Shown here piece by piece: positions 18,242-27,318 of a stretch of 40,128 nucleotides of DNA. The notes below the pieces were generated by a model, which did no database searches, had not been told where the DNA came from, and saw only the letters and a list, made by a program, of their open reading frames with translations. The stretch spans positions 1 to 40,128 of the forward strand of contig NZ_KB899684.1 in the NCBI RefSeq assembly GCF_000378385.1, read 5' to 3'. Made by a program: the position numbers and the translations under genes. Each line of letters starts with the position of its first letter. Positions within the stretch are counted from its first letter, which is position 1. Source of the stretch: Paenibacillus daejeonensis DSM 15491. GTDB lineage: Bacteria > Bacillota > Bacilli > Paenibacillales > Paenibacillaceae.

Positions 18242-19192
18242 ATGTTTAGCGATAAGTTGCGTATTTTCTCTGGTTCTTCGAACCAGCAGCTGGCCGAAAG
18301 GATCTGCGCGGAGCTGGGGCAGTCGCTCGGCAAGATCAAGATTTCGCGCTTTAAGAGCGGCGAGGTCTACGTCCACTATGAAGAAACGATCCGTAATTGC
18401 GATGTATTCATCGTGCAGTCGTTTTCCCATCCGATCAACGAGAACTTCGTCGAACTGCTGGTGATGATCGACGCGGCCAAGCGTGCTTCGGCCCGCACGG
18501 TCAACATCATCGTGCCTTACTACGGCTATGCCCGTCAGGAACGCAAGGCAGCGCCACGCGAGCCCATCTCGGCCAAAATGGTAGCAGATGTGCTGACAAC
18601 CGTTGGCGCGGACCGCGTCATCACGATCGATCTGCATGCACCGGCGATTCAGGGCTTCTTCAACATCCCGGTGGACCATCTGACGGCGCTGGATATCCTG
18701 AGCGACTATCTCAAGGCCAAGGACATCAAGAATCCGGTTGTCGTGTCGCCGGATGCCGGACGAGCCTCCACTGCGGAGAAGCTGGCCAATTACCTGGACT
18801 CTCCATTCGCAATTATGATCAAGAAGCGCCCGGCGCACAACGAATCGGTCATCACGCATGTCATTGGCGATGTTGAAGGTCAGACCCCGATCATCATCGA
18901 GGACTTGATCGATACCGGCACAACCATTGTCAATGTCGTTGAGGGGCTGAAGGAGCGCGGTGCAGAGGACATCTATGTGTGTGCGACGCATCCATTGTTC
19001 TCGGGACCGGCGCTGCAGCGTTTGGACCATCCGCATATCAAGGAAGTCGTCGTTACGGACTCCATCGCTTTGCCGGAGACCCATTCCGATCGGTTCAAAG
19101 TGTTGTCTGTCGCGCCTATGCTGGCCGAGGCTACACGTATCATTATGCAAGGCGGCTCGATCAGTACGCTGTTCAAGAACGCGGGCATATAG
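18242..19192 (+). CDS. prs: Ribose-phosphate pyrophosphokinase
   Basis: A 316-residue PRPP synthetase that moves pyrophosphate from ATP to ribose 5-phosphate. Visible motifs are FKSGEVYVHYEE, the flexible loop YGYARQERKAAPREPISAKM, DLHAPAIQGFFNIPVDHL, VVSPDAGRAS and the PRPP loop IIIEDLIDTGTT. The last two differ from the usual VVSPDxGG and DDxIDTxGT forms, so this may be a second copy rather than the housekeeping Prs beside gcaD/glmU. AGGAGGG precedes ATG 18242. Placement next to his genes fits supply of PRPP for HisG. Confidence 0.92.
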   Translation: MFSDKLRIFSGSSNQQLAERICAELGQSLGKIKISRFKSGEVYVHYEETIRNCDVFIVQSFSHPINENFVELLVMIDAAKRASARTVNIIVPYYGYARQERKAAPREPISAKMVADVLTTVGADRVITIDLHAPAIQGFFNIPVDHLTALDILSDYLKAKDIKNPVVVSPDAGRASTAEKLANYLDSPFAIMIKKRPAHNESVITHVIGDVEGQTPIIIEDLIDTGTTIVNVVEGLKERGAEDIYVCATHPLFSGPALQRLDHPHIKEVVVTDSIALPETHSDRFKVLSVAPMLAEATRIIMQGGSISTLFKNAGI

Positions 19193-19310
19193 GGCAAGAT
19201 ACTCAGGCAGCAAGCATGGACCATGCTTGCTGTTTGGCGTGGCTGCAAATCATCTGCTGACTTCGGACAATCCGTGCACGGACGATCTTTTGGCGGTGTG
19301 CAATGTCAGG

Positions 19311-19339
19311 TGTATTGCAGGGGTAAGCTATGGTATAAT
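19311..19339 (+). promoter_or_regulatory. Extended -10 promoter for the yvcD-like gene
   Basis: TATGGTATAAT at 19329-19339 contains an extended TGn and a perfect TATAAT (19334-19339). A weak -35 candidate TGTATT (19311-19316) is 17 bases upstream. It lies 36 bases before the gene's start. Confidence 0.6.
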
Positions 19340-19374
19340 CGTACCAAATTCGAAGGCCGGGAGGTGTCTTGCAG

Positions 19375-21123
19375 ATGAAAGAGAAGAAACGGCTAGCAGC
19401 GGGCGGCCCTTCAAAGGTAATTCCTATTCAGCTGGATGCGACCTTTTTTTTCGAACGGGCGGTACGCTCTCTGGATCGATTCCATTATGACAAGGCACTG
19501 AAGTATTTCCGGCGGGCGGTGGAGTACGAGCCGGACAATCCGGTAAACCATTGCAATATGGCCGGCATTCTGTCGGAGATGGGGCAATACGAGGAATCCA
19601 ACCAGATTCTGACCCATATTTTGACCGAGCTGGAGCCGTCGATGACCGAGTGCCATTTCTATATGGCGAACAACTATGCCAACATGGAGCAGTACGAATC
19701 GGCTGAGGACGCATTGGTGAAGTACCTGGAGGAAGACGAAGAGGGGCAATTTCTCGATGAGTCGGAGGAAATGATGGAGCTGCTGCTCTATGAGCTGGAG
19801 CGGCCGCCGCGGCAAGCGGTCATCAAATCCCGGGAAAGCCTGCAGGAGCACGATGAGGCACGCAAGCTGCTGGAGGAGGGCAAGTTTGTCGAAGCGGTGC
19901 GGATGCTGGAGAAGATGGTCAAGAAACGGCCGGACTTTCTCGCTGCGCGCAACAACCTCGCCTTGGCTTACTACTATATGGGCATGTTCGACAAAGGAAT
20001 GGCGGCCACGCATGACGTGCTGCAGATCGAACCGGGCAACCTGCATGCGCTCTGCAATCTGGCGATTTTTCACCAGCATGCCGAGCAGCAGGAAGAACTG
20101 GCGCCGCTCGTGGAGCAGCTGCGCAAGACGTTCCCGTTCCATCAGGAGCATGTGTTTAAGCTGGCGACGACGATGGGCATATTAGGGGAGCATGAGGCCG
20201 CTTTCCGCCATTTCCAGCGGCTGCTCAAGGATATTCAGCTGCAGCAGGACCCGTGCCTCTATCATTACGGGGCTGTAGCTGCGGTGAACCTCAAGCGGTA
20301 CGACGAGGCGGAACGGCTGTGGCGGCAAGCTGCCAAGCTGGACCCGGAATCTCGGATTCCGCGTTATTATCTGGACCAGCTCCCGAGCATCCGACGCGGC
20401 GAAGAGCCGTCACCTTCCAGTTATCATTACCATCTTCCCTTCGAGGAGCAGTTCCGGCTCTGGGAGAAGTCAACGGCGGGCAATCTGCCCGATCATCTGA
20501 AGCGGGATCCGCTGGTACGCTCTTCGTTCTTCTGGGCGCTGCGCCACGGAGATCGTCATACCAAGCTGCAAGTGATCCAGGCGCTCGGCATGATTGCGGA
20601 CAACGAGGTCAAGGATGCGCTCCGCGAATTCCTGATGGAGCCAGACGAAGAAGATTATCTGAAACGAATCGCCATCTTCGTGCTGCGGACGATTGGTGTC
20701 CATGAGGCACTCGATGCCATATTGGAAGGCGAGTCGACAACAGTCGATGCCAATCGCATGCCATCGCGGCTACCCGTTTGGATGCCCAAGTGGCAGGAAG
20801 TGTTGGAGACGGCACTGACCCGTATGAACAAGCAGTACGATATGATTCAGCAGCATGATTTGCTGACCCTATGGGTTGAGTTCCTCTCTCGTCTGTACCC
20901 GGAGGTTCCGAAGATCAATCGGGTCGAGCCGTGGGCTGCGGCACTGGAGTATTTGACAGCCAAAATGCACCGGCGCACAATTTCCTATCACGAAGTTTCT
21001 GAGCGCTACGGCACATCGATTTCCACCGTCAGCAAATATGCCCGTTGGATCGATGAGACGTGCGAGATCAAGAAGAAGATGCAGAGCATCTTTCCGGCCT
21101 TTGACGAGCTCAAAGGGAAATAA
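19375..21123 (+). CDS. yvcD: TPR repeat protein with C-terminal helix-turn-helix, YvcD-like
   Basis: A soluble protein of 582 residues. Tetratricopeptide-like helices cover roughly 20-330 (for example YDKALKYFRRAVEYEPDNPVNHCNMAG and FLAARNNLALAYYYMGMFDKGM). A middle helical part around 370-460 looks like HEAT or TPR-like repeats. The final 60 residues (ISYHEVSERYGTSISTVSKYARWIDE) resemble a helix-turn-helix. B. subtilis has the TPR gene yvcD in the same position before trxB; its function is not established. ATG 19375 has GGGAGGTG nine bases upstream and is preferred over TTG 19369. Confidence 0.8.
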   Translation: MKEKKRLAAGGPSKVIPIQLDATFFFERAVRSLDRFHYDKALKYFRRAVEYEPDNPVNHCNMAGILSEMGQYEESNQILTHILTELEPSMTECHFYMANNYANMEQYESAEDALVKYLEEDEEGQFLDESEEMMELLLYELERPPRQAVIKSRESLQEHDEARKLLEEGKFVEAVRMLEKMVKKRPDFLAARNNLALAYYYMGMFDKGMAATHDVLQIEPGNLHALCNLAIFHQHAEQQEELAPLVEQLRKTFPFHQEHVFKLATTMGILGEHEAAFRHFQRLLKDIQLQQDPCLYHYGAVAAVNLKRYDEAERLWRQAAKLDPESRIPRYYLDQLPSIRRGEEPSPSSYHYHLPFEEQFRLWEKSTAGNLPDHLKRDPLVRSSFFWALRHGDRHTKLQVIQALGMIADNEVKDALREFLMEPDEEDYLKRIAIFVLRTIGVHEALDAILEGESTTVDANRMPSRLPVWMPKWQEVLETALTRMNKQYDMIQQHDLLTLWVEFLSRLYPEVPKINRVEPWAAALEYLTAKMHRRTISYHEVSERYGTSISTVSKYARWIDETCEIKKKMQSIFPAFDELKGK

Positions 21124-21155
21124 AACAAGCACATTACGTCAGGAGGTCATCAGAC

Positions 21156-22103
21156 ATGTACAAATCAATTATTATCGGAACAGGACCCGCGGGACTGACC
21201 GCCGCGATCTACTTGGCGCGCGCCAACATGAACCCGCTCATTATCGAAGGACCGGAGCCTGGCGGCCAGCTGACGACCACCACGGAAGTGGAGAATTTCC
21301 CCGGCTTCCCTGACGGCATCATGGGTCCTGAGCTCATGGCCAATATGCGCAAGCAAGCCGAGCGTTTTGGCGCCGAGTTCAAGACCGGCTGGGTGAACAA
21401 GGTAGATACCTCGAAGCGCCCGTTTACCTTGCAAGTGGAGGGACATGGCGAACTGCAAGCAGAGACGCTGATTATCTCTACTGGCGCTTCGGCTAAATAT
21501 ATGGGCATTCCCGGCGAACGCGATAATGTCGGCCGCGGCGTCAGCACGTGTGCGACCTGTGACGGTTTCTTCTTCCGCGAGAAGAAGATTATCGTGGTTG
21601 GCGGCGGAGACTCGGCCATGGAGGAAGCGAACTTCCTGACGCGCTTCGCGTCCGAAGTTGTACTCGTGCATCGCCGCGATGAGCTCCGTGCGTCCAAGAT
21701 TATGCAGGACCGCGCGCGTGAGAATCCGAAAATTAGCTGGCAGCTGAACAAGACGCCGGTTGAAGTTGATGCAGGTCCGCTTGGCGTAACGGCGCTGAAG
21801 GTCCGCAACAATGAGACAGGTGAGGATGAGACCATCGAGACCAACGGTTTGTTCGTTGCGATCGGCCATACGCCGAATACCAAGTTCCTGGAAGGCCAGC
21901 TTGAAACGGACGAAACAGGCTACATCGTCGTCAAGCCGGGCACGACCGAGACCAATGTACCGGGTATCTTTGCTTGCGGGGATGTGCAGGACCATAAGTA
22001 TCGTCAGGCCATTACGGCTGCTGGCAGCGGCTGTATGGCGGCACTGGACTGCGAGAAGTTCCTGGAGGGCAGCATGGTGCATGACTGGAGCCAGACCCTG
22101 TAA
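21156..22103 (+). CDS. trxB: Thioredoxin-disulfide reductase
   Basis: A 315-residue flavoprotein that reduces thioredoxin with NADPH. The FAD site is IIGTGPAGLTAAIYLARA at the N terminus, the redox pair is Cys132-Ala-Thr-Cys135, the NADPH site is VVGGGDSAMEEA followed by VHRRDELRAS, and the C-terminal FAD contact is GIFACGDVQDHKYRQAITAAGSG. AGGAGGTCAT precedes ATG 21156, 32 bases after the yvcD-like gene. A strong terminator ends this unit. Confidence 0.97.
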   Translation: MYKSIIIGTGPAGLTAAIYLARANMNPLIIEGPEPGGQLTTTTEVENFPGFPDGIMGPELMANMRKQAERFGAEFKTGWVNKVDTSKRPFTLQVEGHGELQAETLIISTGASAKYMGIPGERDNVGRGVSTCATCDGFFFREKKIIVVGGGDSAMEEANFLTRFASEVVLVHRRDELRASKIMQDRARENPKISWQLNKTPVEVDAGPLGVTALKVRNNETGEDETIETNGLFVAIGHTPNTKFLEGQLETDETGYIVVKPGTTETNVPGIFACGDVQDHKYRQAITAAGSGCMAALDCEKFLEGSMVHDWSQTL

Positions 22104-22126
22104 CCTTGCATCTGCATAGGGAATGC

Positions 22127-22174
22127 GAAGGGGGCGAATCCGCTGATGACGGGCGGGTACGCCCCCTTCTTTTG
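22127..22174 (+). terminator. Intrinsic terminator after trxB
   Basis: A perfect 10-base-pair stem, GAAGGGGGCG (22127-22136) and CGCCCCCTTC (22160-22169), with a 23-base loop and a TTTTGC tail. Confidence 0.85.
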
Positions 22175-22201
22175 CAAAAAGCCCGTGGTGGTCCGGGTTT
22201 C

Positions 22202-22230
22202 TTGACCGGAGGGCCCTACTGGCTTATAGT
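22202..22230 (+). promoter_or_regulatory. Sigma-A promoter for the glucokinase gene
   Basis: TTGACC (22202-22207) and TATAGT (22225-22230) are spaced by 17 bases, just after the trxB terminator and 73 bases before the glucokinase start. Confidence 0.7.
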
Positions 22231-22302
22231 GGGTACAGAAGCCTAATCAGAAGTTGGCCTTTTGTGAACAGAACTACAAAATTAATAGAGGTGGCCTATT
22301 TC

Positions 22303-23244
22303 ATGTCGGAGAAGATTTATGTGGGTGTCGATGTCGGCGGAACCACGATTAAGACCGGAATCTGCAACGAAGAAGGAACATTGCTGGAAACGTATGAAGG
22401 ACCGACGGGCGAGGGCTCGGACGCCATCCTGAACAATATGGCAACTTATGCACGTGCAATTGTCGAGCAATCCCCGCATAGCTGGGACGATGTCCAAGGC
22501 GTTGGTGTTGGAATCGCTGGGTTCCTGGATATTCCTAATGGCATTGTAACGTTCTCTGCCAATCTGGACCTGCGGGACGTGCACGTCAAGAAGATTATGC
22601 AGGAGAAGCTGGGCAAGCCAGTTGAAATTAACAATGATGCAAATGTAGCAGCGCTCGGCGAAGCCTGGTCCGGTGCAGGCAAAGGCATCCCGAATGTCGT
22701 GTGCTACACTCTGGGCACTGGCGTAGGCGGCGGCATCATCATCGGTGGTAAAATCGTGGAAGGCTTCGCAGGCATGGCTGGCGAGCTGGGTCATATCAAC
22801 ATCGTACCGGATCTGGAAGCGATCCAATGCGGCTGTGGCAAGATGGGCTGTCTGGAGACCGTCTCGTCCGCTACCGGAATTATTCGTATGGCTAAGGACG
22901 CGGTAGAGCGGGGAGATCGTACGTCGCTGAGCAGTGTGGAGAATATTATGGCCAAGGATGTTGTGGATGCGGCAAAAGCGGGCGACGAGGTGGCGATTCG
23001 CATTGTCAATCGTGCCGCATACTATTTGGGTAAGTCGATCTCTACGGTTGCCGTTGTCTTGAATCCGCAACGCTTCATCATTGGCGGCGGAGTCTCCAAG
23101 GCGGGCGAGTACTTGTTCGAGCAAATGCGTGAAGTGTTCGCCAAGCTGACCCCGGATAAAGCGCAAGAAGGTGTCGAGATTGTCCCTGCGGTACTGGGCA
23201 ACAATGCAGGCGTGGTAGGCGCTGCAGGCTTAGTCGCAAGGTAA
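22303..23244 (+). CDS. glk: ROK-family glucokinase
   Basis: A 313-residue sugar kinase that phosphorylates glucose at the 6 position. The ATP phosphate loop [14 protein letters not shown] is at the N terminus, the sugar-binding and catalytic region is [13 protein letters not shown], then ELGHINI and the ROK zinc motif [13 protein letters not shown] 22303 has AGAGGTGG eight bases upstream; an in-frame GTG at 22264 has none. In B. subtilis the Nudix gene yvcI sits between trxB and rapZ; here this kinase takes that place. Specificity for glucose is inferred from family likeness. Confidence 0.92.
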   Translation: MSEKIYVGVDVGGTTIKTGICNEEGTLLETYEGPTGEGSDAILNNMATYARAIVEQSPHSWDDVQGVGVGIAGFLDIPNGIVTFSANLDLRDVHVKKIMQEKLGKPVEINNDANVAALGEAWSGAGKGIPNVVCYTLGTGVGGGIIIGGKIVEGFAGMAGELGHINIVPDLEAIQCGCGKMGCLETVSSATGIIRMAKDAVERGDRTSLSSVENIMAKDVVDAAKAGDEVAIRIVNRAAYYLGKSISTVAVVLNPQRFIIGGGVSKAGEYLFEQMREVFAKLTPDKAQEGVEIVPAVLGNNAGVVGAAGLVAR

Positions 23245-23299
23245 CGCTGTACCCAGCGGCCAGCCGGGTCGCTGGGTACTCTGGCAGGAGGAATGTACT

Positions 23300-24184
23300 A
23301 TGACCGGCGAACCCATGGCCAAACTGCTGATCATCACGGGCATGTCCGGCGCGGGCAAGACGATCGCGGTCCAGAGTCTGGAGGACCTCGGCTTTTTCTG
23401 TGTCGATAATCTCCCCCCAGTGCTAATCCCGAAATTCGCCGAGCTGATCGAGTCGTCCAAAGGCAAGATCGGCAAGGTCGCGCTTGTCATTGACTTGCGC
23501 GGACGGGAGTTTTTCACCGCATTGTCCGAGTCGTTGAACTATATCAAGGACCACTACACCATCGGGTATGAAATTCTGTTCCTGGATGCAACAGACGGCG
23601 TATTGGTTCAACGCTACAAGGAAAGCCGCCGCCGCCATCCGCTGGCCGAGGGCGGGCTGCCGCTCGAAGGGATTCGTCATGAGCGCCACCTGCTGGCTGA
23701 CCTGAAGGGCTGGGCGACACAGGTTATTGATACAAGCAACCTCAAGCCAGCACAGCTCAAGGAGCGGATTGTTTCTCGATTTACCAATCATGAACAATCC
23801 AGCATCTCGGTCAACGTCACTTCCTTCGGGTTTAAGTATGGCGTGCCGATTGATGCGGATTTGATATTTGATGTGCGTTTCCTGCCTAACCCGCATTATG
23901 TGGAGCATCTACGTCCCAATACCGGTCAGCACACCGAAGTCTATGATTATGTGATGAAGTGGCCGGAAACCCAGACCTTCCTCAGCAAGCTCCTGGATAT
24001 GCTGAATTATCTGATTCCGCTGTACAGCAAGGAAGGCAAGAGCCAGGTGGTCATTGGTATTGGCTGTACGGGCGGGAAGCACCGCTCGGTTGCTATTGCT
24101 GAATACCTGGGACGGATGCTCGGCAGCAGCGAGACCGAGGTGGTACGGGTCAGCCATCGCGATGCCGAACGAGACCGACATTAA
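23300..24184 (+). CDS. rapZ: RapZ/YvcJ-family nucleotide-binding protein
   Basis: A 294-residue P-loop protein with Walker A GMSGAGKT at 14-21 and the conserved C-terminal domain ([19 protein letters not shown]). In Escherichia coli RapZ is an RNA-binding adaptor controlling GlmS; in Bacillus YvcJ hydrolyses nucleotides and affects competence. The rapZ-yvcK-whiA-crh order is conserved in Firmicutes. ATG 23300 follows AGGAGGA; ATG 23315 is a second in-frame choice. Confidence 0.95.
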   Translation: MTGEPMAKLLIITGMSGAGKTIAVQSLEDLGFFCVDNLPPVLIPKFAELIESSKGKIGKVALVIDLRGREFFTALSESLNYIKDHYTIGYEILFLDATDGVLVQRYKESRRRHPLAEGGLPLEGIRHERHLLADLKGWATQVIDTSNLKPAQLKERIVSRFTNHEQSSISVNVTSFGFKYGVPIDADLIFDVRFLPNPHYVEHLRPNTGQHTEVYDYVMKWPETQTFLSKLLDMLNYLIPLYSKEGKSQVVIGIGCTGGKHRSVAIAEYLGRMLGSSETEVVRVSHRDAERDRH

Positions 24185-24203
24185 CAGCTAGCGAGGTGAA
24201 GCG

Positions 24204-25190
24204 ATGGCTCCCAAGCCAAAACCAAAAGCCAAGCCACGGATCGTCGTGATTGGCGGCGGAACGGGATTGTCTGTCATGCTGCGCGGACTGAAGGAAAAAC
24301 CGCTCGACATTACGGCTATCGTCACGGTGGCCGATGACGGCGGCAGCTCCGGCATTCTGCGGCAAGAGCTGCAGATTCCACCGCCAGGCGATATCCGCAA
24401 TGTGCTGAGCGCACTTGCCGACGTTGAGCCGCTCCTGGAGGAAATGCTGAACTACCGGTTCCACAATGGCGCCGGATTAGCCGGGCATTCTCTGGGCAAC
24501 CTGATGTTGGCGGCGATGACAGACATCTCCGGTGATTTCGTATCTGGAATTCGCGAGCTGAGCCGCGTTCTCGCTGTACGCGGGCGCGTGCTGCCTGCTG
24601 CAGATCAGGCCATCGTCCTCAAGGCACTGATGAGCGACGGCACGTACGTCACTGGCGAATCGTCTATTACCAAGGCCAACAAGCGGATCAAACGAATTGC
24701 CATTGAGCCGCCAGATGTTGAGCCGCTAGAGGATGCGGTTGTGGCCCTGCAAGAGGCAGATGCGATTCTAGTGGGCCCTGGCAGCCTCTATACGAGCATC
24801 CTGCCGAATCTGTTGGTGCCGCGCCTGGCGCAGACGATTGAGCAATCAGATGCCATCAAGCTATATGTGTGCAATGTGATGACGCAGCCGGGCGAGACGG
24901 ACGGGTATAGCGTGGGCGATCATCTTGCGGCAGTGCGCGACCATATCGGCCATCATTTATTCGATTATGTCATTGTTAACAATAGCGAGATTCCTCCAGA
25001 AATCCAGCAGCGGTACGCCGAGCAAGGCGCCAAGCCGGTGAAGCTGGACCTGGATGATGTAAGGCGGGACGGATACAAGGTCATTGCCGACCGGCTGGTT
25101 TATTTTCATACCTATCTGCGTCACGATGCAGAACGATTGAGTCATCATATTCATCAGCTTGTGGAAGACTGGATGTTACGAAAGAGGTGA
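24204..25190 (+). CDS. yvcK: YvcK/CofD-like gluconeogenesis and morphogenesis factor
   Basis: A 328-residue UDP-sugar-binding protein needed in Bacillus for growth on gluconeogenic carbon sources and for correct cell shape. The nucleotide-binding N terminus [17 protein letters not shown] is followed by [13 protein letters not shown], the NLMLAAM region and [16 protein letters not shown]. Start ATG 24204 is backed by GAGGTGA. It ends seven bases before the proposed whiA start, in the middle of its neighbour's ribosome site. Confidence 0.95.
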   Translation: MAPKPKPKAKPRIVVIGGGTGLSVMLRGLKEKPLDITAIVTVADDGGSSGILRQELQIPPPGDIRNVLSALADVEPLLEEMLNYRFHNGAGLAGHSLGNLMLAAMTDISGDFVSGIRELSRVLAVRGRVLPAADQAIVLKALMSDGTYVTGESSITKANKRIKRIAIEPPDVEPLEDAVVALQEADAILVGPGSLYTSILPNLLVPRLAQTIEQSDAIKLYVCNVMTQPGETDGYSVGDHLAAVRDHIGHHLFDYVIVNNSEIPPEIQQRYAEQGAKPVKLDLDDVRRDGYKVIADRLVYFHTYLRHDAERLSHHIHQLVEDWMLRKR

Positions 25191-25195
25191 GGACC

Positions 25196-26125
25196 TTGTC
25201 CTTTGCGGCCCAAACAAAAAAAGAACTGACAATGGTGGAAGCCGACGCTTGCTGCGAAAAAGCCGAGCTGTCTGCGCTCATCCGGATGAACGGGTCGGTC
25301 AATGTGGCCAACCGCAAGGTTATCCTTGATGTGTCCACCGAGAATGCCGCAATTGCAAGGCGGATCTATTCGCTGATCAAAAAGCTGTTTGCCGTGCATA
25401 CGGAGCTGCTGGTGCGCAAGAAGATGCGGCTCAAGAAGAACAATGTCTATATTGTCCGCGTGCCGCTACGGGCGCAGGAGATCCTTCAGGAGCTGCGTAT
25501 TGTCTCCGAGGGCTTCATGTTCAATCAGGGCATCGACAAGGAAATGATCCGCAAGTCTTGCTGCAAACGTGCGTACCTGCGAGGCGCCTTCCTGGCCGGT
25601 GGTTCGGTGAATAACCCGGAGGGCTCCTCCTATCATCTGGAGATTGCCTGTATGTACGAGGAGCACTGCAAGGCGATGGTACAGCTGGCTAATCGCTTCA
25701 GTCTCAACGCGCGCTGCATCGAGCGCAAGAAGGGCTTCATCTTCTATATCAAGGAAGGCGAGAAGATTATTGAGCTGCTCAACATGATAGGGGCCCACCA
25801 GGCGCTGTTCAAGTTCGAGGATGTACGCATCATGCGGGACATGCGCAACTCCGTCAACCGTATCGTCAACTGCGAGACTGCCAACCTCAACAAGACGATT
25901 GGCGCCGCGGTACGGCAGATTGACAACATTCGGCTGATCGAGCGGGAGCTGGGGTTGGACACTTTGCCAGAGAAGCTGCAGGAAGTGGCGAGAATCCGGC
26001 TGCAGCATCCTGATATCAACCTCAAAGAGGTCGGTGATCTGCTCAAGGGCAAAGTCAGTAAATCCGGCGTAAATCACCGTCTGCGCAAGCTCGACGAGCT
26101 CGCAGAAAAAATAAGAAACGGCTGA
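25196..26125 (+). CDS. whiA: DNA-binding protein WhiA
   Basis: A 309-residue protein with an N-terminal domain of LAGLIDADG homing-endonuclease ancestry and a C-terminal helix-turn-helix ([29 protein letters not shown]). In actinomycetes it drives sporulation division; in Bacillus it affects cell division and chromosome segregation. The family N terminus (MSFAxxTKKELT) fixes the start at TTG 25196, with GAGGTG at 25184-25189. An in-frame GTG at 25187 lies inside that site. Confidence 0.95.
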   Translation: MSFAAQTKKELTMVEADACCEKAELSALIRMNGSVNVANRKVILDVSTENAAIARRIYSLIKKLFAVHTELLVRKKMRLKKNNVYIVRVPLRAQEILQELRIVSEGFMFNQGIDKEMIRKSCCKRAYLRGAFLAGGSVNNPEGSSYHLEIACMYEEHCKAMVQLANRFSLNARCIERKKGFIFYIKEGEKIIELLNMIGAHQALFKFEDVRIMRDMRNSVNRIVNCETANLNKTIGAAVRQIDNIRLIERELGLDTLPEKLQEVARIRLQHPDINLKEVGDLLKGKVSKSGVNHRLRKLDELAEKIRNG

Positions 26126-26128
26126 ACT

Positions 26129-26165
26129 TTTCAACCTAGTGCGATCAGTGTTATAATGCTATAAT
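26129..26165 (+). promoter_or_regulatory. Possible promoter(s) before the crh-like gene
   Basis: Two perfect TATAAT boxes occur at 26152-26157 and 26160-26165. The first has a weak -35 candidate TTTCAA (26129-26134) at 17 bases. They lie about 95 bases before the gene, directly after the whiA stop. Confidence 0.5.
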
Positions 26166-26259
26166 AGTGTGAAAAGGCTTGGAAACAGGCACGATGCAGC
26201 ATCTAACAATGCCAATTAATCAATTAGGATTGTAATATGTTATAGGGGGTATGGTTTTA

Positions 26260-26529
26260 ATGACAAGGCATCCGGTGGTCGTTCGATTGAAGACAGGTCT
26301 TCATGCTAGACCGGCAGCACTTTTCGTGCAAGAAGCGAACAAGTTCTCTTCGGAAGTGTTTGTAGAGAAAGACGACAAAAAAGTGAATGCCAAATCCATC
26401 ATGGGGATTATGAGCTTAGCGATCAGCTCGGGTACCGAAGTTCACATTAGTGCAGAAGGTTCGGACGCAGAGCAAGCTGTAACCGCTTTAGTCACCTTAG
26501 TGAGCAAGGAAGAGCTGGAGAACCAATAG
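26260..26529 (+). CDS. crh: HPr/Crh-like phosphocarrier protein with both His15 and Ser46
   Basis: An 89-residue HPr-fold protein. By place (after whiA) and sequence (KTGL-ARPAALFVQEAN, KKVNAKSIMG) it matches Crh, the HPr paralogue that acts with CcpA once HprK phosphorylates Ser46. Bacillus Crh has Gln in place of His15 and so cannot carry phosphate for the PTS; here His15 is present (GLHARPA), so the protein could serve both roles and may be the cell's HPr. ATG 26260 has GGGGG 10 bases upstream; ATG 26251 is only one base from it. Confidence 0.93.
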   Translation: MTRHPVVVRLKTGLHARPAALFVQEANKFSSEVFVEKDDKKVNAKSIMGIMSLAISSGTEVHISAEGSDAEQAVTALVTLVSKEELENQ

Positions 26530-26562
26530 GCGGCCCTCCAGAGCTGCCGTCAGGCATCGCGT

Positions 26563-26588
26563 GAAGGGCTCCCTTGAGGGGCTTTTTT
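26563..26588 (+). terminator. Terminator after the crh-like gene
   Basis: An imperfect stem (AAGGGCTCC / GGGGCTTTT with G-U pairs) leads into a run of six T residues, 35 bases after the stop. Confidence 0.6.
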
Positions 26589-26662
26589 GCCAGTTATAAG
26601 CATGTCTGGGCTGCGAGATCGGCGTGTCGTTCATGTCGTTGTTTCCCTGCTCAGCGCCACAG

Positions 26663-26714
26663 GAGGCATACTCCAATTCACCACACCCAGGGTGAACTGG
26701 AGCATGCCTCTTTT
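26663..26714 (+). terminator. Long inverted repeat, probable second terminator
   Basis: The arms 26663-26682 and 26691-26710 pair over 20 bases with two mismatches and an eight-base loop, followed by TTTT. It backs up the crh terminator in front of the convergent Sda-like gene. Confidence 0.7.
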
Positions 26715-26735
26715 GGTTACAGAGAAAAGGAATGA

Positions 26736-26775
26736 CAAAAAAAGAGACCGCAACCCCCGAAGGTTACGGTCTCTT
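26736..26775 (-). terminator. Terminator of the Sda-like gene
   Basis: On the minus strand, AAGAGACCGTAACC and GGTTGCGGTCTCTT pair over 14 bases with one mismatch and are followed by a T-run (A-run at 26736-26743 on the plus strand). It lies 17 bases after the Sda-like stop codon. Confidence 0.85.
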
Positions 26776-26791
26776 CCTCATGTACAGATGA

Positions 26792-27097
26792 CTAGCGCTG
26801 CTGTTGCAGCTCTTGGCGCAGTATCCCCCGTTGGTCCAGGGCATGCTCGATCAGACGGATGAAATCGTCGGATAGGCGCATCGCCTTGGCTTCGCGGTAG
26901 ACTTCCAGCAAATGTTTATCATTCAGTGGCTTCAGGAGCAGAGTCTTGTCCTTAAAGCCAGCCGAAGCAGCGTCGGCGGAGCGGTCTGGGAACAAGCGGA
27001 CCGGCGCATCCACAGAGGCCGTGGAGCCGTGCTGGGCGTAGGGTTCGCTGGACTTTATAAAGTTGCGCATCGTCAGAAAAGGATTCGATATTCTCAT
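26792..27097 (-). CDS. Sda-like sporulation checkpoint protein with N-terminal extension
   Basis: A small protein of 101 residues. Residues about 57-96 (LNDKHLLEVYREAKAMRLSD, then DFIRLIEHALDQRGI) align well by eye with Sda, the roughly 46-residue anti-kinase that blocks sporulation kinase KinA when replication is disturbed. In Sda this is the entire helical hairpin. The first 55 residues are polar and not recognised; they could be an added regulatory part or the true start may be further in. Start 27097 is chosen because GGAG lies nine bases upstream on the minus strand; ATG 27112 is in frame but has no such site. It has its own terminator. Confidence 0.75.
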   Translation of the reverse strand: MRISNPFLTMRNFIKSSEPYAQHGSTASVDAPVRLFPDRSADAASAGFKDKTLLLKPLNDKHLLEVYREAKAMRLSDDFIRLIEHALDQRGILRQELQQQR

Positions 27098-27262
27098 AGA
27101 AATGCACTCCATTAATTGGTTTCAAAAACAAGCCTAGAGTTGTATGAATATGGGAGGTTTGCTTGTAGAACATCTTACCATGAAATGGATAGTGCGTCTT
27201 CCGCAATTCAGAGGTTTGAATTTTTGTTGACAGATCCATACTATTGTGGTAAAGAGCTGCAT

Positions 27263-27296
27263 AAAAAAGGTCAGCCCCGCGGGATGCGGAGCTGAC
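27263..27296 (-). terminator. Terminator of clpP
   Basis: On the minus strand GTCAGCTCCGC and GCGGGGCTGAC pair over 11 bases with one G-U pair and an ATCCC loop, followed by CC and six T residues. It begins about 22 bases after the clpP stop. Confidence 0.9.
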
Positions 27297-27318
27297 GGTT
27301 TCGCCGGGATTAGCGGCG

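Noticed and set aside
26952-27239. A 95-residue minus-strand frame overlapping the Sda-like gene
   Set aside because: It overlaps the better supported frame and has no recognised sequence or clear ribosome site.
27227-27255. Plus-strand promoter TTGACA-17-TAAAGA downstream of clpP
   Set aside because: The -10 is poor and only the clpP terminator and antisense lie downstream.
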